NCBI GenBank assembly: GCA_003254925.1
Contig: QANZ01000122.1
Coordinates: 160,448 to 224,447, forward strand
DNA: 64,000 nucleotides
From: Chamaecrista fasciculata
Lineage: Eukaryota > Streptophyta > Magnoliopsida > Fabales > Fabaceae
Direction: 5' to 3'
Both the position numbers and the translations under genes were made by a program. Of the stretch, positions 50,061 to 61,572 are shown piece by piece. The notes under the pieces are model-generated. The model made no database searches. It had not been told where the DNA came from and saw nothing but the letters and a program-made list of their open reading frames with translations. The first letter of the stretch is position 1. Every line of letters starts with the position of its first letter.

Positions 50061-53000
50061 ATGTCCCTCTTTTGTTCAATCCTATTCTCATTCTTACTTT
50101 TTCAATTCACCATCCTCACTTCTGCTCAGCCTAGCTTCGATTATAGCTACTGTTTCAACAATGGCAACTACACAAACACAAGCACCTACAACACAAACCT
50201 CAAAACCCTTCTCTCAAATCTCACTTCAGACACAAAAATCGACTATGGTTTCTACAATTTCTCATATGGCCAAAGCCCTGAAAGAGCTAGCGCAATTGGG
50301 TTATGTAGAGGAGATGTAAAGCCAGAAGCTTGCCGAAGTTGCCTCAACAATGCCTCAATTCTTCTTCCAAAGGTGTGTCCATATCAGATAGAAGCCATGG
50401 GATTCTATGACAACTGCATACTGAGATACACAAACCGTTCAATATTTGGAGTCTATGATACTCCTTCGTTTTATATGCATAAGTGGACTAATGAAAAGTC
50501 CCCTGGCAATTTCAGCCAAGTGGTTAGAGATTTATTGGATAATAAGCTAAGAGGGAAAGCTGCAGATGGAGATTCACGTCTTAAGTTTGCTGCTGGAAAT
50601 GAAACAGCAGGAAGCTATCAAACAGTGTTTGCTTCAGCTCAGTGCACGCCTGATTTGTCTCAGGAAGATTGCACAGATTGCTTGGTGAGGGCTATCTCTG
50701 AAATCCCAATTTGCTGTGACACAAAGATAGGTGCAAGAGTTGTCAAATTCAGCTGCAATCTTAGGTTTGAGAACTATCGCTTCTATGATCCCTCAGCTGA
50801 AGACTCACCTCCTGCTGCTCCTACTTCTTCCTCATCTTTCTCACAAGGTACCTGTGGATATTAAGGCCAAAGTGCACTTTTGGTCCTATCTTTTGCTCAT
50901 GGGTCTCAATTTGGTGTCATATTTTTTTTGTTACACTTTTGGTCCTGTATCTTTTTTGTTGCAAATTTGGTTCCATATCATTGCAAAAAGTTTCACCGTT
51001 AGTTCAACAATGTAGAACATTTTGCAAACATATGAGACCATGACCAAAAGATATGGGTCCAACAGTGCAAAAAAACAAAAAAAGACACAGGACCCAATTG
51101 AAACCTAAGCAAAAGATATGAGACCAAAAGTACACTTTGACTATTAATTAACTAGTGAATATGATGCATTACTGCCACCCAATGGTTAGCTTGGCTCGGT
51201 CCGACACTAACTCTGTTTATTCATAATTTAATGGCAAAAGACTTGTTGGTGCCCCTAACGTTTGGGGTTAGTTTCAGTTATGCCCTTAATGTTTGTTTTG
51301 TGTCAGTTATGCCCCAAACGTTTCACATTGTTGTCAATTATACCCTAACCTCAATTTTTTTTAGCCAAAGACCTATTTTGATCCCTCAAGTTTGCTCAAA
51401 GTTCCGTTTTGATCCCTCAAGTCTCTGGCAAACTTTCCAGAGAGATAGACGGCGGCCCCAATGACTACGAAAACTCCTAATCCAAGGTTTTTTGACCTCC
51501 TGAGTTCAATGGAAACCTTCATTTTGCGAAAAAATGACCAAAAATATTATTTTTGGTGATTGTGTAAATTTTTCGGCAACTTCCCAGTCAATTTTTTTGG
51601 CAAAATGGAGGCCGTCATTGAACTCAGGAGGTCAAAAAACCTTGGATCAAGAGTTTTCGTAGTCGTCGGAGTCACCGTGTATCTCACCGAGGACTTAAGG
51701 GACCAAAACGGAAATTTGAGCAAACTTGAGGGACCAAGATAGGACTTTGGCCCAAAAAAATTTGAGGTTAGGGTATAATTGACAATAATATGAAACGTTA
51801 GGGCATAACTGACACAAAACAAAAGTTGAGGGCATACTGAAACTGACCCTAAATCAGGGATACCAAAAGATATGGGTCCAAAAGTGCAAAGAAAAAAAAA
51901 GACACAGGACCCAATTGAAACCTAACCAAAAAAATATTAGACCAAAAGTACACTTTGACTATTAATTAACTAGTGAATATGATGCATTACTGCCACCCAA
52001 TGGTTAGCTTGGCTCGGTCCGACACTAACTCTATTTTAATTCACAATTTAATGGCAAAAGACTTGTTGGTGCCTTTAACGTTTGGGGTCAGTTTCAGTTA
52101 TGCCCTTAAGTTTGTTTTGTGTTCGTTATGTCCCCAACGTTTCACATTGTTGTCAATTATACTCTAACCTCAATTTTTTTTTTAGCCAAAGACCTATTTT
52201 GATCCCTCAAATTTGCTAAAAGTTCCGTTTTGATCCCTCAAGTCTGTGGCGAACTTTCCAGCGAGATAGACGGCGGCCCCAATGACTATAAAAACTCCTA
52301 ATCCAAGGTTTTTTGACCTCCTGAGTTCAATGGCAACCTAAATTTTGCGAAAAAAATGACCAAAAATATTAGAGTAAACTACCAAATTGGTCCCTGAATT
52401 ATTGGCTCGCTGACAGATTGGTCCCCGAATTTAGGAAATTAACAAATAGGTCCCTGAATTTTTCTAACGAGTCAAATAGGTCCCCGAATTTTTCTAACGT
52501 TAGTCAAATAGGTCCCCGAATATCATGCACAGAAGGACCTATTTGACAAATGTTAGAAAAATTCAGGGACCTATTTGACTCGTTAGAAAAATTCGGGGAC
52601 CTATTTGTCAATTTCTTAAATTCGGGGACCAATCTGTCAGCGAGTCAATAATCCAGGGACCAATTTAGTAGTTTACTCAAAAATATTATTTTTGGTGATT
52701 GTGTAAATTTTTCGACGCTTGCCAGTCAGTTTTTTGCAAAATGGAAGCCGTCATTGAACTCAAGAGGTCAAAAAACCTTGGATTAAGAGTTTTTGTAGTC
52801 GTCGGAGTCACCGTGTATCTCACCGAAAAGTTCACCAAAGACTTGAGGGACCAAAACGAAAATTTGAGCAAACTTGAGGGACCAAGATAGGACTTTGGCC
52901 CAAAAATAATTGAGGTTAGGGTATAATTGACAATAATATGAAATGTTAGGGTATAACTGACACAAAACAACGTTGAGGGCATATTGAAACTGACCCTAAA

Positions 53001-54296
53001 CGTTAGGGATACCGCTAGGTTTTTTTCCTAATTTAATTAAAGTCAAGTTTAAAACTAATTTAAAATGGGCCAAAATTTTCTAATTTAGTCTGACCCTATT
53101 AGAGACTAAGCTAGCCCTAGCTATAGGTCTTGAGTAAAAAATACTTTTTCAAATTTTTAAATTATGTAAATAGAATTGAAAATTAAGTCATATAATTTTT
53201 TCTAATGTGAACCATAATTATTACACAATATGTCAGAACTCACAACACAATATGTCAGAACCATAATTAGATTTTACGGTGTTATTCATCGTTCAATCAT
53301 TCATTGCTATATAATATTTAAAGTAAATTACACTTTGGTACCTTGTGATTTGGTTATATTTCACTTTGGTACCCTGTAGTTTAAAAAATGACACTTTGAT
53401 ACCCTGTGATATTCTTCATTAACACTTTGGTACCCCTTTGGAGTTATTTTGTAATTTCAACCATAACAAATTTTGTAAAAATTACATATTGACCCCAAAA
53501 GTTTTTTAAAGTTTTCATTTTAGTCCCTAAATAATATGTATCCAGGGACGTATTTATAATTTTATGAATTTTTTGGGGTCAATATGTAATTTTGTAAAAT
53601 TTGTTATGGTTAAAATTACAAAGTACCTCCAAAGGGTACCAAAGTATTAATGGAGAATACCATAAGGTACCAAAGTGTCATTTTTAAACCACAGGGTACC
53701 AAAGTGTAATTTACCCTAATGTTTATTATCTTCTTGTGAAAAATCATGCTTGACTTAATATTTGTTTGTTTGTCCATGAGTAAAAAGTATAGGCTTAAGT
53801 GCACTTTTGGTCCCCTAACTTTGCAAAGGTCTTAATTTGGTCTCCTAACTTTTTTTATTGCAATTTTGGCCCCCCTAACTTTTGAAATCGTCTCAATTTA
53901 ACTTTTGCAAACGTCTCACCGTTGGTCCCAAGTGCACTTCCATCAATTATCTGCCGTTAATACTGATCTAACAGGCTGAGTTGGCTGATGATGTGTCAAA
54001 TATGAGTGAAATGGATTAAAAAAAGACCATTATATATGCAACATTTTCAGTCTTTTTGTTCGGCTAAGTCTTGCTTGATTCATTCTCAAAATATTGTAAT
54101 TTGTTACATCATGGTTCTTTTTTAATCCACTTCACCCATATTTGCCATATCATCAGTCAACTCAGCCTATTAAATCGGCACTAACGATAAATAATGGATG
54201 GAATTGCACTTGAGACCAACAGTGAGACAAATAAAGTGCTCGTGTAAAACTTTACCTAATTTTGGCTACAAATGTTTCAAAATTTCAGACAATTTC

Positions 54297-54368
<72 letters not shown>

Positions 54369-56314
54369 TAGCTATAAGCTTTTTCGACTTCTCCAGGACA
54401 CAGCAACAAATCAAGAACTATCATTGTCATAGTAGTGCCGATTGTTGTTTTCAGCTTACTGGTCGTCTTTATTATCTCAATCTATTTTGGTGTTAAGAAA
54501 GGAAAGAAAACTATTGAAAGTAAGTCAGTAATGATTGATTTCTTTAGCATTATTTGAATATCAATATCATTTGAATTAGAATCTATTAACTTGTTTAATT
54601 TCAATTCCTTCTCAGTGGAAGCTGAAATTGATGATGAAATGAAACCAAGTGCAACAATACATTTTGATTTTGAGACCATCAGACTTGCTACGGATGATTT
54701 CTCCGATGCAAATAAGCTCGGACAAGGTGGATTTGGACCAGTCTATAAGGTACGAAAACATTTTTTATATATTGCATTAAGAGATAGATGTTTTTCAAAA
54801 CTCAACTAATTATGTACACTCAAATATATTGATACAAAAATTTATTTTTAATATATTTGCAGGGTATGCTCAATGATGGACAAGAAATTGCAGTGAAAAG
54901 ATTATCAATGAATTCTGGGCAAGGAGACTTAGAATTTAAAAATGAAGTGATGTTGTTGGTCAAGCTTCAACACCGCAATTTAGTAAGACTTCTTGGTTTC
55001 TGTTTGGAAAGAAGAGAAAGGCTACTCATTTATGAATTTCTTCCCAATAGAAGTCTTGACTACTTCTTATTTGGTAAGCAAATTATTATGAACATTTTAA
55101 CAATTAGCTTAACGTTAATTTGCATTATTACATTAAAGTTTTATTAAATTATTTTAAATTATGATCCCTTCAACTTATTAATTGCATCCATGTAGGTTAA
55201 GTCAATGAACTTTAAAATAATTCAAAGAAAACTAATCAAATAAAATACTATATATATATATATATTAATTTTTTATAGTGTATTTTGTCTAAAACCTTAA
55301 GTTTAATTAAAAAATGGCAAGGATCAAATTTATACATGTTAGTCTTAGAAAATTATATATCATGCATCATGTCAATAACTATTTCACTAAAAAAGCAACT
55401 TAAGTTGTATATATCTCTAAATGCATAATTATGTGCAGATCCAAATCGACAACCACTACTACATTGGCGAATACGTTACAAAATCATAGAAGGCATTACT
55501 CGAGGACTTCTTTATCTTCATGAAGATTCTCAATTACGTATCATTCATCGTGATCTCAAAGCAGATAACATTCTTTTGGATGAAGAATTCAATCCAAAAG
55601 TGTCAGATTTTGGCATGGCAAGATTATTTGATGAAGACCAAACTCAAAGGAATACTAATAGAATCGTCGGTACCTAGTAAGTATCATTATAGCCTCCAAC
55701 AACTCTATCACAAGGCTTTGTAACATGCATTCAACTCTAATTAAAGCTTATATATGCAGTGGATATATGCCACCAGAATATGCATTGCGTGGACATTATT
55801 CAGTAAAATCCGATGTCTTTAGTTTTGGTGTATTGATTCTTGAAATTATAAGTGGTAACAAAATTAGCAATTTCCATGGAGAGAATATGAAGAATTTAAT
55901 AAGCTTTGTAAGTCCCCACCTTTTACTTTTTTCATTCTTTATATATTGTGATTTTTCAGAATTCAGAAGTGTATAGTTTAAAAAGATTTTTCCTACCATT
56001 ATCGATGATGAATTTCGTTGATGCAGGCATGGACAAACTGGAGGGAAAATACAGCATTTAACATAGTAGATCCTGTGTTAAGAGATAGTTCAAGAAATCA
56101 AATAATGAAATTCATTCACATTGGATTATTGTGTGTTCAAGAAAATGTGGCTGACAGGCCAACTATGTCTACAATTTTGCTTATGCTTAGCAGCAATTCT
56201 TTCTCCCTGCCATTACCATCACAGCCTGCATTTGTTACCAATAACATAAGAGAAGCTAACAATGTTCAAGCATCAGATAATGAGGTTTCAATCACTGAGC
56301 TATTTCCTCGCTAA
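50061..56314 (+). CDS. CRK: CRK-E: cysteine-rich receptor-like kinase with a 3.5-kb TE-filled first intron
   Basis: Exons 50061-50847, 54397-54519, 54616-54749, 54863-55073, 55439-55676, 55760-55907, 56027-56314; all GT-AG, consistent phases, 642 residues. Signal peptide, two DUF26 domains ([26 protein letters not shown]), transmembrane helix, and kinase with [28 protein letters not shown] and PPEYALRG (Pro replaces Ser in the usual SPE). The C-terminal tail is shorter than in C and D. Intron 1 (50848-54396) is about three times that of the others and is filled by MITEs and a tandem duplication, but donor and acceptor are intact. Expression would depend on correct splicing of this intron. Confidence 0.9.
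50864..51139. mobile_element. Hairpin MITE at the start of CRK-E intron 1
   Basis: Arms GGCCAAAGTGCACTTTTGGTCC... / ...GAGACCAAAAGTACACTTTGAC; begins 17 bases after the exon-1 splice site. TATTAA occurs on both sides, but a full 9-bp duplication is not clear. Confidence 0.75.
51045..53011. repeat. Direct tandem duplication of about 820 bp in CRK-E intron 1
   Basis: Copy 1 (about 51045-51867) and copy 2 (about 51868-53011, enlarged by a 307-bp MITE) share AAAAGATATGGGTCCAA, AGCTTGGCTCGGTCCGACAC and a large internal hairpin (TCCAAGGTTTTTTGACCTCC / its complement). Each copy contains a nested hairpin element with GGCAAAAGACTTGTTGGTGCC. Copies differ by scattered substitutions. Confidence 0.8.
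52372..52678. mobile_element. MITE with exact 10-bp target duplication and empty twin site
   Basis: Arms GAGTAAACTACCAAATTGG... / ...CCAATTTAGTAGTTTACTC; flanks AAAAATATTA (52362-52371 and 52679-52688) are identical. The uninterrupted sequence CCAAAAATATTATTTTTGG is at about 51539-51557 in the other copy of the tandem duplication, so this element arrived after that duplication. Confidence 0.92.
53323..53715. mobile_element. Complete GGGTAAATT-family hairpin element
   Basis: Arms GTAAATTACACTTTGGTACC... / ...GGTACCAAAGTGTAATTTAC. Most complete copy of the family also seen at 29462, 34490 and 43763. Flanks AATATTTAA and AATGTTTAT (7/9) may be an old target duplication. Confidence 0.8.
53790..54230. 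mobile_element. Degenerate hairpin element
   Basis: Left arm AAGTGCACTTTTGGTCCCC and inner arms (GCCGTTAATACTGATC...; GGCACTAACGATAAATAATGG) pair imperfectly with the right side; the right terminus is eroded. Confidence 0.55.
54298..54366. repeat. (TTA)n microsatellite, about 23 units
   Basis: An uninterrupted TTA run about 30 bases before the exon-2 acceptor of CRK-E. Likely length-polymorphic and close enough to the polypyrimidine tract to affect splicing. Confidence 0.95.
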
Positions 56315-57037
56315 GTGTGCTATATGGTGTAAAATATAATACATATTAACAATTTCTATCAATTACTATTCAAATTTTTAATTGTGCATAGAAAGACCTC
56401 TTCATCATAATTAATTATTTTTTTGTTTGAGTGTATGAATATGAATTAATAATGATTTCCTACTCAATTTCCCTATTTTGACTCCATTGCATGTTTGGCT
56501 TTTTATGCTGTTGGAAATGATGGTTCTAGTGAACAGGATAACAATATCTCCTTGTAAGAAAATAGAATATACAAAGGTGGCTTATTCTTGATCTTACATT
56601 ATGTTCTCAAGATATGCATGGTTGTTATGTTATTTTTATATTACTTTTATATTATTCACCAACCTTCATTGTTTAAAGCTATTGATACATACTCTGCATT
56701 TGTCTATGAAGTCTTCGAACTGAAAGGTGTATTGAATGGTTGATTGGATTGTGACTGAAGTGGTACAAAACGAACCATTATTCCAATAGTAGTCAATTTT
56801 CAAATTTTGACTTTTCTACGACTAGTTAGTAGCAAATAATTAAAAAATCATTCCCAAGTTTAAAACTTTATCCAGATTAAGTTTAATTAATCTGAAAGAG
56901 GATCGTATGAATGTAACACTTGGATTATAGTTAAGTCTCAATCAAACAAACATCTTGTACAATTCACAAGAAGAAGGTTCCAAGATAGAAAAAATTGGCA
57001 AAGAAGACGTAATCAAAATTGAAAAATCTTAGGCGAT
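56315..57037. other. CRK-E 3' flank, non-coding
   Basis: Matches the downstream regions of CRK-C and CRK-D (AAGACCTCTTCATCATAATT; GGTACAAAACGAACCATTATT). The conserved block GAAAAATCTTAGGCG ends where the Gypsy LTR begins. Confidence 0.6.
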
Positions 57038-57435
57038 TGATACGCAGGGCAATATTATTGCGGCAGCTGAGTCAGCAGAGGAGTCTGATGTGGCAAATAA
57101 TGAAGAGCTGGCAGGGGAGAATCGAGAGATACGAGAGAAGAGGGCCCCAGCATGGATGAAGGATTACCACATGCCAAATCAGAGCCGTCGATCTTAGGGG
57201 TTGTTGCCAGGTTTGTTAGTGGGTTAGAAGGGGCTGTATGCGTGAGTCTTTGGGATCTATTAGTATGGCCGAGTATTCTAGAGCGGGTGTTGATTATGTG
57301 AATTGTGTTAACTCATCTGTATTACAGGAGAGTATCATTTTGTAATAGATTCTCCTCCGTGAGAACCAGTTGCAATACACCCATTATTTCATCTCTACCT
57401 TTCCATATTTTACTTTTATTCTTCTAATCCTAACA
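57038..57435 (+). repeat. 5' LTR of a Ty3/Gypsy element
   Basis: Starts TGATACGCAGGGC and ends CTAATCCTAACA, 398 bp. The left flank GCGAT (57033-57037) would be the target duplication; its partner is beyond the window. The first 48 codons are open in frame (…KRAPAWMKDYHMPNQSRRS then stop), implying that the pol ORF of the element runs into the 3' LTR. Followed by TTTTGGTGCTCTTGTTGGG as probable primer site (57436-57454; tRNA not identified). Confidence 0.8.
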
Positions 57436-57460
57436 TTTTGGTGCTCTTGTTGGGAGTGCT

Positions 57461-59813
57461 ATGGCAGACGTAACTCGTGTAACAGCATTGGAGACTAGAA
57501 TAAGATGTTTTGAAGATAAGTTGGGGGCAATGGAAAAGAATATGGATGCGAGAATGAAGTCGCTGGAGATTCAGCACCGGGAGACGTTGGATCTGCTCAA
57601 GGAAGTCGCAACGCAGATCTCGAAAGGAATGACAGATTCACCGGTGGTCGTGAAGAAGGAAGGGGAAGCTGTGATTTCGCAGAGTTCTCTGTTTGGTAAG
57701 CATTTCAAAATCAAAATTCCACATTTCGATGGAACTGAAGCTGAGGGGTGGGCCTTCAAGATTAGTGAGTTCTTCGAAATATATCCCACACCATTAGAGC
57801 AGCGAGTGAGAGTTGCGGCAGTACATTTTGAAGGACCAGCTGCAGAATGGTACCGTTGGTTGCGCGAAAATTGTATCGAGTACACGTGGGATGGTTTTCT
57901 GAAGGCGTTGGTTAGAAGATTTGGCAGATCGTTGTACGATTGTCCCAAGGGAGCATTGAAGGATGTCCGACAAACGGGTACAGTACTGGAATACCAGAAC
58001 CGATTTGAATCAATAACTACGCGTGTGAAGGGGTTGACAGACGACTGGATGGTAAGTTTCTTCATCCATGGATTACAAACTTCTCTTAAACATGAATTAC
58101 TGCGAGCTAGACCGGAAGACTATTATGAAGCCGTTTCGATGGCGAAGTTTCATGAGCAAATCGAGCTAGATGTACAGCAAACTATACGAGAAGAGATTGC
58201 TAAACCGGTATCTGGTTCTTATAAGAATGCTAGTTCATATACTGTGCGTTCTGGTGGAGCTAACCTTGCAGGAAAGACGACCGTAGTTGCGCCACAGCAG
58301 GCCGCAACCCCAACACAGGATAAGGGGGGAAATGTTGGCTCAGGTCCGAAGAAGTTTACAGCGGTAGAAATTAAATCTCGACGGGAAAAGGGATTATGTT
58401 ACTATTGTGATGAAAAATACACTTGGAATCACAAATGTGCGTCGTCCGTTAGTCTCTTGATTGAGCAAGATGAATTGATGGAATTGTTGCCAGGAGAAGG
58501 AGAAGAACTTGTTGATGCACCTGGGGAACCAAATGAGGAATCAGAATTGATGGCTATAATTCCGGAAATTAGCTTGAATGCTCTTCAAGGACAGTTTCAT
58601 CCGAGAACACTTCGGGTGATTGGTCGGTACAAGAAACAAGACTTGCGAGTGCTCATTGACAATGGGAGTACCTACAACTTTGTCAGAGCAAGTGTGGCTA
58701 AGCGGCTGAAGCTAACTATGAAGCCGATTACCTCTTTTAGAGTGCTAACTGGAGGAGGCACTTATTTACAATGTACCCATAAATGTGAAGGAGTCGTTAT
58801 CTGGATTCAGGATGTGAAATTTCAGGTTGACTTGTTTGTCTTGGATGTGAGTGGGTGTGATGTGGTGTTGGGAGTACAATGGCTCGCTGGATTGGGAAAT
58901 ATTACCACCAATTACAGAGATTTAACTATGAAGTTTGTGAAGGAAGGGGAAGTGGTAATTCTCAAAGGCATTACAGTGATGGCACCTACCCAAGTGAGCA
59001 GCAAAATACTCAAGAAGTTAATGGAATCCAACTCTGTAGCAAGGATGTATGAACTGCGAAGTGTGAAGGAACAATCTGATGACATTAGTTTTGAAGGGTT
59101 ACCGAACATGGCGCCAAGTTTGCAGGTGGCGCTGAGCAAATACAAAGGCGTGTTTGTAGAACCCAAAGCACTACCACCTAAGCGCAACATTGATCACAAA
59201 ATTGAGTTGCTTCCAAATTGTAAACCCGTAAATGTCAGACCCTACCGTTACCCACATTTCCAAAAGGCCGAGATGGAGCGATTAGTGGTTGAAATGCTCA
59301 AGGCAGGAATTGTAAAAGAGAGTCAAAGTAGTTTCTCTTCACCGGTGTTGTTGGTTAAGAAGAAGGATGGTACATGGCGTTTTTGTGTGGATTATAGGGC
59401 GCTTAATGATGTTACTGTGAAAGACAAATTCCCTATACCAACAATTGATGAGATTCTTGATGAACTACATGGTGCAGCTTACTTCTCCAAGCTTGATCTT
59501 CGTTCGGGATATCACCAAATTCGAATGAAAGAGGAAGATACTTACAAAACTGCATTTCGAACTCACCAGGGTCATTATGAATTTACCGTCATGCCATTTG
59601 GGTTAACGAATGCCCCGTCTACCTTTCAAGCTGCTATGAATAAGGTATTCAAACCTTATTTGAGGAAATTTGTTGCTGTATTTTTCGAATATTTTTCTAA
59701 ACTGTCCAAATGCGTTTTTGGTCAAGAATCAGTGGAATATTTAGGCCATGTTGTGAGTCAAAAGGGGGTACATGTGGATCAGTCCAAAGTTCAAGCAATG
59801 ATGCAGTGGCCAC
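57461..59813 (+). pseudogene. Ty3/Gypsy gag-protease-RT polyprotein, interrupted, RT catalytic segment deleted
   Basis: From ATG 57461 the frame is open to the Copia insertion at 59814. Order: N-terminal coiled coil (1-50), retrotransposon gag domain (about 90-230, HFDGTEAEGWAFKISEFF; FEGPAAEWYRW), an atypical zinc motif CYYCDEKYTWNHKC near 314, aspartic protease (LIDNGSTYNFV near 398, where Asn replaces the usual Ser/Thr after Asp), then RT (RPYRYPHFQKAEMERLV; DGTWRFCVDYRALN; YFSKLDLRSGYHQI; MPFGLTNAPSTFQ). After FVAVFF the text jumps to EYFSKLSKCVFGQ, so the DDILVYS catalytic block and about 30 residues are gone. RNase H and integrase would lie beyond the window. Not active. Confidence 0.9.
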
Positions 59814-61559
59814 TGTTGGGAATTGTGCCCTAGGGCCAATCCTCTTTTATGTATGTTATGAACATATGGATTAATTTATAGAGATAAATTAATGGTTTTC
59901 ACATTATTAGCATGTTTACTGTGATGACGTCCATGATTAATTATAAGATAATTAATCTAAAACTGTCCCTGATCGATTGTTTTCGTGGGAGCGAAAATGA
60001 ACTAAGATCAGCAAGACCTCGGTGCATAGGGATGCATGCACTAGATGCTGGAACGAGAGTCATGGTGCAATTACGTAAGGGGTTACGAGTTGCTGGACTG
60101 ACCCGGATAGTCCTGCATGGGTTTAATCATCAGCTTGTCGCTCCTGTACGCCTGTCACGACGCCTTAGACCTGAGGTCATCATTATTCCGGCGTTGCAGT
60201 TGTCAGACTTTGGCTTAGTCTAACGTTGCCCGTAGCAGGGTAGCCATAAGGGCTAAGTACGGGTTTGGTTGATTGNCACAAACGAGCAGGATTAGAACAC
60301 CTTTTATAAGGGACACGAATTAGGGTAATTCGTGGGTCACTCCGGTGGCCTAATTTAAGACACAGAGGAAATGTCTGGGACATTAGGTCTTGTCTTAAAT
60401 TTTCTATAGTTTAAATAATTGTTAAATGATAAATAGGGATTAATTATTTACAATTAAAATATTAGAGAAAAATAAATCAGATAAGGTTCCTAAAAGTTAG
60501 GAGATTATTGATTTATAAAATTCCCAATATTAATATAGAGGGTGGCGCCTCTTTAAGGTGATTTTAATTAATAGAAATGTTTTATTAATTTAAATCATGA
60601 GTTTGAATTTGAATTTGAAATTCAAGATTTGAATTAAGATACTAGGGTAATATTTTAATTCAATAAAGAATTTAAATTCAAAATTCAAAATTTGAATTAA
60701 AGATATTATGGTAATATTTTAATTCAAAAACATTGGGATAAAATAAATTGGTTATGACTTCCTAAAAGTTAGGAGTTATTTTTTATTTATAAAATTCCTT
60801 AAAATTGAGAGGCATAAGGCGCCTATCTTAGGTGGGTCCCATTGGAAGATTTGATCTTCCATTTGATTCTCTAAATAGCAATTTGAATTTGAATTTAAAT
60901 ATTATGGTAATATTTTAATTAGATATTCAAGTCTAAAATATGATATTATTGTAATATCATGATTTTATGTTTATAAAATTACCATAATTTTGGTAATTAT
61001 ATATCTAAAAGTCGCCTAGCCTAACACATCATATGTGAAACCCTAATTCATTTGGCAATCATCTTCCTCCTTGTTGAGAGAGAGAGAGAGAAACTCGCCT
61101 ACCTCCTTGTAGAGAGAAGTTCGACTTTTCTCCTAAAGAGTTAGAGAGAGAAAGTCGATTGGGCATTAGGGTTTTTGAGAGAAAGAAGAACAAAAGGAGT
61201 TTTGTTGCTGACTTCTCCATTGTTGCGCCCCCTTGCTGTCTGAATTCAAAGAAGGAGTTCTTGAGTTCAACAACTGTAGATTCGATTCCCTTATTTCTTT
61301 GGAGAAAGAAACAGAAGGCTAGCACCTTGTGTTCGGGAAACTGTTCGTGTGGATCACCGATGGAGGAAGGACGTTGCAAACGGACTTCTCAGACTCACCT
61401 AGTTTAACCAGCCGATTGAAAGCTTGAGGTATAACACTTTTCGTATCTGATTTTAAATTCAACTAGCGGATCTCAGGTTTGGAAATCTTTGGGGAGCGCA
61501 TTAAATTTTGTTTATACTTTTTGCTTCCGCTTCGTGCTTTGCCTAGGGATTTCCCAACA
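59814..61559 (+). repeat. 5' LTR of the Copia element, 1746 bp
   Basis: Termini TGTTGGGAA...TTCCCAACA are perfect short inverted repeats. Contains repeated AT-rich blocks (TTTGAATTTGAATTTGAA; ATATTATGGTAATATTTTAATT), an (GA)n run near 61077-61092 and one ambiguous base in 60241-60300. Several short frames occur but none has a protein-family signature. Confidence 0.88.
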
Positions 61560-61560
61560 G

Positions 61561-61572
61561 TGGTATCAGAGC
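61561..61572 (+). other. Primer binding site, tRNA-iMet type
   Basis: TGGTATCAGAGC one base after the LTR end; perfect match to the canonical Copia primer site. Confidence 0.95.

Noticed and set aside
52372-52678. Candidate microRNA hairpin
   Set aside because: The perfect long stem is explained by MITE arms with a 10-bp target duplication.
57571-58065. 164-codon minus-strand frame
   Set aside because: Antisense shadow of the Gypsy gag.
59912-60223. Open frame in the Copia LTR
   Set aside because: Lies wholly within a defined LTR; no family similarity recognised.
61059-61407. Overlapping frames on both strands near the LTR end
   Set aside because: GA-rich low-complexity LTR sequence; no conserved motif.
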